A DNA stretch of 10,531 nt from DAOMOP01 sp035444405 (GTDB taxonomy: Bacteria; Pseudomonadota; Gammaproteobacteria; Burkholderiales; Rhodocyclaceae), in the NCBI GenBank assembly GCA_035444405.1, contig DAOMOP010000147.1, positions 1 through 10,531 on the forward strand, written 5' to 3'. This document shows, one piece after another, positions 7,244-10,531 of this stretch (position 1 is its first letter; each line of letters begins with the position of its first letter). Under the pieces are notes generated by a model. It was not told the origin of the DNA. It made no database searches and saw only the letters and a list, made by a program, of their open reading frames with translations. The position numbers were made by a program, and so were the translations under genes.

Positions 7244-7249
7244 TAGAAT
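7244..7249 (+). promoter_or_regulatory. Possible -10 box for the lipoprotein gene (TAGAAT)
   Basis: TAGAAT differs from consensus at one base and has no recognisable -35 at 17 bases. If used, it gives a leader of about 140 bases that includes the 7278-7304 hairpin. Confidence 0.3.
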
Positions 7250-7277
7250 TGCGCATGTGCATCCGACCGATCGCCGA

Positions 7278-7304
7278 GTGCTCGACCGCAGTTTGCGCGA
7301 GCAC
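7278..7304 (+). promoter_or_regulatory. Strong hairpin in the putative lipoprotein leader
   Basis: A 7-base-pair stem (GTGCTCG / CGAGCAC) is extended by a 4-base-pair inner stem (CGCA / TGCG) closed by a GTT loop. The only irregularity is a 2-base bulge (AC, 7285-7286) on the 5' side. It lies about 93 bases before the ATG. No T tract follows, so it is not a plain terminator. Confidence 0.5.
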
Positions 7305-7396
7305 GACTCATGACGACGATACGGGCCGGCAGCGCAGGGGCCACGGCGCATCGCGCCGATCCAAGATTCGAAGAAACTTCAGGGAGTCACGGCACA

Positions 7397-7810
7397 ATGC
7401 TTCGCATCGTCTTGATCATGTCGCTCGGCCTGGCTGCCGGGTGCTCCAGCCTGGCGGCTTCGCCGCAAGCAGCGCTCGATAGTGCGCCGGCCGCCGGCGC
7501 TCCGACCGCAGCACTGAACGGCGTGCACGTCAACGAGAACGGCCAGCTCGATTTCGAGCTCAACAGTGGGCTGTACCACTGCGAATGGGGCTTGCGCGTC
7601 GATGTGCTGCGCGACATCACGACCCGCGACCGCATCCTGATCGGCTGGAATGGCGGCCGTTACCAGCTCGATCGCGACCCCTCGTTCTCGGGCCTGCCGC
7701 GTTTCGAAGACCGCGCCCATGGACTGGTCTGGATCGATCTGCCGTGGAAGGGCGTGCTGCTCGACGGAAAGACCCAGAAGCCGCTCGCGAACGACTGCAA
7801 GACGGCATGA
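7397..7810 (+). CDS. Uncharacterised predicted lipoprotein
   Basis: A 137-residue protein that I do not recognise as a named family. MLRIVLIMSLGLAAGC is a short lipoprotein signal peptide with lipobox LAAGC, so Cys16 should be lipidated. Ser at the next position favours the outer membrane. An Ala/Pro-rich tether (about 17-40) leads to a compact domain (about 41-137) rich in Trp, Gly and Asp, including GLYHCEWGLRVDVL and GLVWIDLPWKGVLLDG. Cys62 and Cys134 could form the only disulfide of the exported domain. The start is the ATG at 7397, which places the signal peptide at the N-terminus and has AGGGAG 10 bases upstream; an upstream in-frame ATG at 7310 would bury the signal. It is flanked by both copies of the 46-base element. 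Export is well supported; its role is unknown. Confidence 0.8.
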   Translation: MLRIVLIMSLGLAAGCSSLAASPQAALDSAPAAGAPTAALNGVHVNENGQLDFELNSGLYHCEWGLRVDVLRDITTRDRILIGWNGGRYQLDRDPSFSGLPRFEDRAHGLVWIDLPWKGVLLDGKTQKPLANDCKTA

Positions 7811-7828
7811 GGATTGCCTGCCCCGGCT

Positions 7829-7874
7829 CTGCCCACATCTCGCGTGGGCAAGCCTGTGGACAAGTCCTGAGCAA
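7829..7874 (+). repeat. Dispersed 46-base intergenic element, copy 2, with hairpin and DnaA-like box
   Basis: This is the second copy of the element at 7067-7112, in the same orientation. Its 5' half forms a perfect 7-base-pair hairpin (TGCCCAC 7830-7836 / GTGGGCA 7844-7850). TGTGGACAA (7855-7863), one base from the DnaA consensus, follows, and then CCTGAGCAA. It starts 19 bases after the lipoprotein stop codon. Confidence 0.6.
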
Positions 7875-7875
7875 T

Positions 7876-7891
7876 GGCGGCAACCGCCTTT
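7876..7891 (+). terminator. Possible terminator after the lipoprotein gene
   Basis: GGCGG-CAA-CCGCC forms a 5-base-pair stem with a 3-base loop followed by TTT. The 12-base palindrome CTTTGCGCAAAG (7888-7899) overlaps its end, and a run of seven T follows at 7918-7924. The stem is short, so termination efficiency is doubtful. Confidence 0.35.
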
Positions 7892-7987
7892 GCGCAAAGA
7901 GAAGTTCCCGGGTGCACTTTTTTTGAGCAGGCGACCGCGACAGCGCCCCGGCCGGCGCGGCGTCCCGCTGTACCCGCCGACGAAGTC

Positions 7988-9163
7988 ATGACCGAAGCCC
8001 CCTTTCCGAAGCCCTCGCGATCGCGCTACCCGCGCCTGGTCGAAAAGCTGTCGTCGATTCCCGCCGACGCGTGGGACGCGCTGGCCGATGGCCATGCATG
8101 CCTGTCTCACGCGTTTCTGAGCACCCTCGAGGACTGCGGCTGCGTGGGCCCCGGAACCGGATGGCACCCGTGCCATGCAACGCTGTGGGACGACGGGCGG
8201 CTGATCGCGGCGATGCCGCTGTACGAAAAGACGCATTCGTTCGGCGAATACGTCTTCGACTGGGCCTGGGCCCAGGCCTATGCGCAGCACGGCCTCGACT
8301 ACTACCCGAAGCTCCTCGCAGCCGTGCCGTTTACGCCGATCCCCGGCCCCAGGCTGCTGGGCCGCGACGCCGCGAGCCGTCGCGCGCTGCTCGAGGCCAC
8401 GCTGGCGACCGCCGGTGCAGGCAAGGTGTCCTCGCTGCACGTGCTGCTACCGACGGCAAGCGAAGCCGCATGGATGCAGGACGCCGGACTGCTGTTGCGG
8501 CAGGGGGTCCAGTTCCACTGGCTCAACCGCCGATACGCCGATTTTGGGCACTTCCTGGCCAGCCTGAATCACGACAAGCGCAAGAAGCTGCGGCAGGAGC
8601 GACGCCGCGCCGCGGCGCACGGGCTCGCCATCGAGTGGCTCGACGGCCATCAGGCCGGCGAGTCGGACTGGCGCTTCTTCCACCGCTGTTATGCCGCCAC
8701 CTACGCGCTGCATCGCTCGACGCCATACCTGACCGCCGAGTTCTTCATCACGCTGGCCGCGCGGGCGCCGCAGCAGGTCCGCCTGCTGATTGCGCGACGC
8801 GGCGCCAGACCGGTGGCAAGCGCATTCTTTCTGTGCGATGAGCAGGCGCTGTACGGCCGCTACTGGGGTGCGGTCGAACACCTGCCGTTCGTCCACTTCG
8901 AGCTCTGCTACTACCAGGCGATCGAGTACTGCATTGACGCCGGTCTGGCCCGCTTCGAAGGCGGCGCTCAGGGCGAACACAAGCTCGCGCGCGGTCTCGA
9001 GCCGGTCGTCACGCGTTCCGCCCACTGGATTCGCGATCCGCGCTTTCGCGACGCCATCGCGCGCTTCCTGACGCGAGAGCGAACCGGCGTCGGCTTCTAT
9101 CTCGACGAACTGTCCGAACACACGCCCTTTCGCCAAACGCCGCTCGAAGGCCCGCCGAAATGA
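7988..9163 (+). CDS. DUF482 / FemAB-like acyltransferase-fold protein (GNAT superfamily)
   Basis: A 391-residue cytoplasmic protein without signal peptide or membrane segment. It matches the DUF482 family (peptidoglycan biosynthesis/recognition, related to FemAB). Family landmarks are FLSTLEDCGCVGPGTGW (43-59), the block GEYVFDWAWAQAYAQHGLDYYPKL (split across 86-109), AAVPFTPIPGPRLL, DKRKKLRQERR, and the C-terminal FEGGAQGEHKLARG. The fold is that of two GNAT-like halves. The substrate is not established, and the link to peptidoglycan is by family name only. I chose the ATG at 7988; the frame is open back to 7874, but those 38 residues are low-complexity and cross the T tract and the palindrome. 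The ribosome site is weak. It is downstream of the lipoprotein gene but separated by 177 bases with hairpins, so it is probably a separate unit. Confidence 0.88.
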   Translation: MTEAPFPKPSRSRYPRLVEKLSSIPADAWDALADGHACLSHAFLSTLEDCGCVGPGTGWHPCHATLWDDGRLIAAMPLYEKTHSFGEYVFDWAWAQAYAQHGLDYYPKLLAAVPFTPIPGPRLLGRDAASRRALLEATLATAGAGKVSSLHVLLPTASEAAWMQDAGLLLRQGVQFHWLNRRYADFGHFLASLNHDKRKKLRQERRRAAAHGLAIEWLDGHQAGESDWRFFHRCYAATYALHRSTPYLTAEFFITLAARAPQQVRLLIARRGARPVASAFFLCDEQALYGRYWGAVEHLPFVHFELCYYQAIEYCIDAGLARFEGGAQGEHKLARGLEPVVTRSAHWIRDPRFRDAIARFLTRERTGVGFYLDELSEHTPFRQTPLEGPPK

Positions 9164-9168
9164 CGATG

Positions 9169-9186
9169 GCCCGCACACGGGCGGGC
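9169..9186. terminator. GC hairpin between convergent genes, possible bidirectional terminator
   Basis: GCCCGC (9169-9174) and GCGGGC (9181-9186) form a 6-base-pair stem in the 57-base gap between the DUF482 gene and ppa, which converge. There is no T tract on either strand, so it is only a candidate. Confidence 0.35.
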
Positions 9187-9220
9187 GAGCACATGGCGCC
9201 GCCGCCGGTCCTGACGCGGC

Positions 9221-9748
9221 TTACTTCGCGGCGTTCTTGATGCCGTCGAGGATTTCCTGACGCGCGTCGTCGACCGAGCCCCAGCCGAGCACCTTGACCC
9301 ACTTCCCGGGCTCGAGATCCTTGTAGTGCTCGAAGAAATGCACGGTCTGCTTCATCAGCAGCTCGGGAAGATCGTCGATGCTGTGCACCTTGTCGTAGAG
9401 CGGCGTGAGCTTGGAGACCGGGACCGCGATCACCTTCGCGTCCATGCCCGACTCGTCTTCCATCTTCAGCACGCCGACCGGACGGCAGCGGATCACCACG
9501 CCGGGCGCCAGTGCGAACGGCGTGACGACCAGCACATCGACCGGGTCGCCGTCGCCGGCGATGGTGTGCGGCACGTAGCCGTAGTTGATCGGATAGCGCA
9601 TCGACGTGCCCATGAAGCGGTCGACGAAGACCGCCCCGCTGTCCTTGTCCACCTCGAACTTGATCGGGTCGCCCTGCGCCGGAATCTCGATGACGACGTT
9701 TATGTCATTCGGCACGTCCTTGCCGGCCTTGACGAGATCGAATCCCAT
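9221..9748 (-). CDS. ppa: Inorganic pyrophosphatase (family I)
   Basis: A 175-residue soluble enzyme that hydrolyses pyrophosphate to two phosphates and pulls biosynthetic reactions forward. Length is within one residue of E. coli Ppa, and the active-site set is present at an offset of one: Glu21, Lys30, Glu32, Arg44, Tyr56, Asp66, Asp68, Asp71, Asp98, Asp103, Lys105, Tyr142 and Lys143. The signature DGDPVDV is at 66-72. The start is the ATG at 9746-9748, preceded by a strong GGGAGAGAGGA ribosome site and a TATAAT box. The frame is open 26 codons further upstream, but that would cross the promoter. It stands alone and is convergent with the DUF482 gene. Confidence 0.97.
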   Translation of the reverse strand: MGFDLVKAGKDVPNDINVVIEIPAQGDPIKFEVDKDSGAVFVDRFMGTSMRYPINYGYVPHTIAGDGDPVDVLVVTPFALAPGVVIRCRPVGVLKMEDESGMDAKVIAVPVSKLTPLYDKVHSIDDLPELLMKQTVHFFEHYKDLEPGKWVKVLGWGSVDDARQEILDGIKNAAK

Positions 9749-9776
9749 TCCTCTCTCCCAGATTTGCGGTGGCGCG

Positions 9777-9782
9777 ATTATA
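9777..9782 (-). promoter_or_regulatory. Putative ppa -10 box (TATAAT)
   Basis: A perfect TATAAT on the minus strand would give a leader of about 22 bases carrying the ppa ribosome site. There is no consensus -35 at 17 bases; TTGCGG (9805-9810) lies 22 bases upstream. Confidence 0.6.
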
Positions 9783-9985
9783 AACCCAAAGTTCTGCCGC
9801 AGCGCCGCAATCTCGAAAAGAAGCACGGGAGATCAAAGACTTGTCGGCCGATGCCACCTGCCCGCGATGCACCACCGGCACGGCCGTGCAAGCTCTTGTT
9901 TTTCCATCGTGTTGCCGGCTGGCGAGGCCGGGCCCCAACCCCCTCCACCGCCCCCATCACCGTCGCTCATCGCCGCCTGCCGGTC

Positions 9986-9991
9986 TATACT
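9986..9991 (+). promoter_or_regulatory. Putative -10 box for the riboswitch-TonB transcript (TATACT)
   Basis: TATACT ends 11 bases before the P1 stem of the riboswitch, a fitting distance for transcription to start just ahead of the aptamer. The -35 region is poor. Confidence 0.5.
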
Positions 9992-10002
9992 TTGCCCAAG
10001 TG

Positions 10003-10113
10003 TCGCAGGTGCCACACCGCGAGGCGGTGTGGAGAATCGGGAAACAGGTGAGAATCCTGTGCTGCCCCCGCAACGGTGAGTGCACCGCACCCAGCCCGGA
10101 GACCGGCCTGCGA
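10003..10113 (+). ncRNA. Cobalamin riboswitch
   Basis: The conserved cobalamin aptamer core is readable: AATCGGGAAACAGGTGAGAA, then CCTGTGCTGCCCCCGCAAC, and the B12-box-like AGCCCGGAGACCGGCC near the 3' end. P1 closes with seven pairs (TCGCAGG 10003-10009 / CCTGCGA 10107-10113). A perfect 9-base-pair arm follows (10012-10020 / 10024-10032). Binding of the coenzyme normally shuts off the downstream gene, here the TonB-like gene. No intrinsic terminator (stem plus T run) is seen between aptamer and gene, so control is probably at translation. Confidence 0.95.
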
Positions 10114-10126
10114 TCATTCCGAGGAA

Positions 10127-10150
10127 CTGCATTGCGGGCCGGCGATGCAG
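10127..10150 (+). promoter_or_regulatory. Hairpin between riboswitch aptamer and TonB gene
   Basis: CTGCATTGC (10127-10135) pairs with GCGATGCAG (10142-10150), nine pairs with one G-T wobble and a 6-base loop. It follows the aptamer by 13 bases and has no T tract. It may be part of the expression platform. Confidence 0.45.
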
Positions 10151-10187
10151 CGCGTGCCCTGTTGCTCGTGTCTCGCCCGTCCCCTAC

Positions 10188-10213
10188 CGGCGCGCTGCTG
10201 GCGCCGCACGAGG
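10188..10213 (+). promoter_or_regulatory. Hairpin next to the TonB ribosome site
   Basis: CGGCGC (10188-10193) and GCGCCG (10201-10206) form a 6-base-pair stem that ends just before the GAGG ribosome site (10210-10213). That site is 7 bases from the TTG at 10221, which fixes this start. TAC (10185-10187) can also pair with GTA (10213-10215), which would pull the site into a longer fold. Confidence 0.5.
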
Positions 10214-10220
10214 TATCGGG

Positions 10221-10531
10221 TTGGCATCAAGAAAGTTCTCTTTGTTCGACGGGCTGCGTGGCGTGTTCGTACGCGTGCACTGGGGCGTGCTGCTGCTGGT
10301 GGCGGGCGTCCACGCGGTCGGCCTGTATGCGTTGTCGGGACTCGAGCGCGGGCCGACACCGCCTGCCGACGGTCACGGCGGCGCGATCACGATCGCCCTG
10401 CTCGATCCACCGCCGGGACCGACACCAGCGGATGAGCACCGCCCTGCGTTGGCGAAGACGGCTGACCCGCTGCCGGCGCAGCCCATGACGACGACAAAGC
10501 CCGAGCCAAAGCCCGAGCCAAAGCCCGAGCC
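10221..10531 (+). CDS. tonB: TonB-like energy-transducing protein, partial (N-terminus)
   Basis: The frame opens with TTG at 10221 behind GAGG and runs off the window, about 103 codons. It begins as a short basic N-terminus (ASRKFSLFDGLRG), followed by one membrane anchor (WGVLLLVAGVHAVGLYALSG, about residues 21-40) and ITIALLDPPPGP. A Pro-rich stretch then reaches a Lys-Pro-Glu-Pro repeat, the hallmark of the TonB periplasmic spacer. TonB passes proton-motive force from ExbB/ExbD to outer-membrane receptors. The cobalamin riboswitch upstream points to B12 uptake (a BtuB-type receptor), whose genes probably follow. The C-terminal domain is not visible, so the family call rests on anchor, repeat and context. 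No ATG or GTG start upstream fits. Confidence 0.82.
   Translation, partial: MASRKFSLFDGLRGVFVRVHWGVLLLVAGVHAVGLYALSGLERGPTPPADGHGGAITIALLDPPPGPTPADEHRPALAKTADPLPAQPMTTTKPEPKPEPKPE
10496..10531 (+). repeat. Tandem 12-base repeat coding Lys-Pro-Glu-Pro
   Basis: Three copies of AAGCCCGAGCCA (the last cut by the window edge) encode Lys-Pro-Glu-Pro. The copies are identical at the DNA level, unlike older TonB spacers with varied codons, so the copy number may vary. The repeat sits exactly at the end of the window. Confidence 0.8.

Larger units (their letters stand above)
7014..7396. other. 383-base intergenic region between divergent nadE and the lipoprotein gene
   Basis: No convincing gene is seen here. 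The region holds the nadE -10 box (7021-7026), copy 1 of the 46-base element (7067-7112), a short GC dyad just after it (GCGCG-N7-CGCGC), a weak TAAAAT box (7155-7160), a TAGAAT box (7244-7249), and a strong hairpin (7278-7304). Short open frames crossing it lack family-like sequence or a ribosome site. No tRNA fold was found. Confidence 0.6.

Noticed and set aside
7362..7378. T-arm-like sequence (GATTCGAA) suggesting a tRNA
   Set aside because: No acceptor stem, anticodon arm or CCA end could be built around it.
7874..7987. 38-residue N-terminal extension of the DUF482 protein
   Set aside because: It would run through a palindrome and a seven-T tract, is low in complexity, and has no counterpart in the family, which begins near the chosen ATG.
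7379..8440. Minus-strand open frame spanning the lipoprotein and DUF482 genes (353 codons)
   Set aside because: It crosses two well-supported plus-strand genes and the hairpin-rich spacer between them, and has no recognisable domain.
9878..9903. Palindrome GCACGGCCGTGC followed nine bases later by a run of five T
   Set aside because: It has the look of a terminator, but the palindrome leaves almost no loop, the T run is too far away, and no gene ends just upstream of it on the plus strand.

Overview
The window is a GC-rich chromosomal segment of housekeeping character, most likely from a beta- or gammaproteobacterium. The evidence for this is the close match of the GlnB, TrxB, inorganic pyrophosphatase and FtsK motifs to their E. 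coli counterparts, the nadE-glnB pairing, a FemAB-like DUF482 protein, and a cobalamin riboswitch ahead of a TonB-type gene. No transposase, integrase, phage gene, CRISPR array, tRNA or rRNA was seen. There is one assembly gap of 50 Ns (385-434), which breaks ftsK.

Layout, left to right. Positions 1-1860 (minus) hold ftsK, cut by the left window edge and by the gap. A Crp/Fnr-family regulator (1975-2646, minus) comes next. Divergent from it is trxB (2924-3877, plus), which overlaps by one base an Smr-domain nuclease (3877-4968, plus). The nuclease carries three copies of its N-terminal motif. Convergent to that pair is a minus-strand operon of nadE (5397-7013) followed by glnB (4977-5315). 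A 383-base spacer then precedes a small predicted lipoprotein (7397-7810, plus) and a DUF482/FemAB-like protein (7988-9163, plus). Inorganic pyrophosphatase (9221-9748, minus) faces them. At the right edge a cobalamin riboswitch (10003-10113, plus) leads into a TTG-started TonB-like gene that runs off the window inside a Lys-Pro-Glu-Pro repeat.

Functional links. NadE makes NAD from glutamine-derived ammonia, and its partner gene encodes the nitrogen/carbon sensor PII, so the pair joins NAD supply to nitrogen status. TrxB and the Smr nuclease share a transcript but have no obvious common pathway. The riboswitch-TonB unit is a B12-repressed uptake module, and transporter genes probably lie beyond the window.

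The best leads for a second look are: the triplicated N-terminal motif of the Smr nuclease; a 46-base intergenic element with a DnaA-box core that occurs on both sides of the lipoprotein gene; a 16-base palindrome at the predicted start of the crp-like transcript; a -10 box that would make nadE leaderless; and a strong hairpin in the lipoprotein leader. No clearly new multi-gene system is visible.
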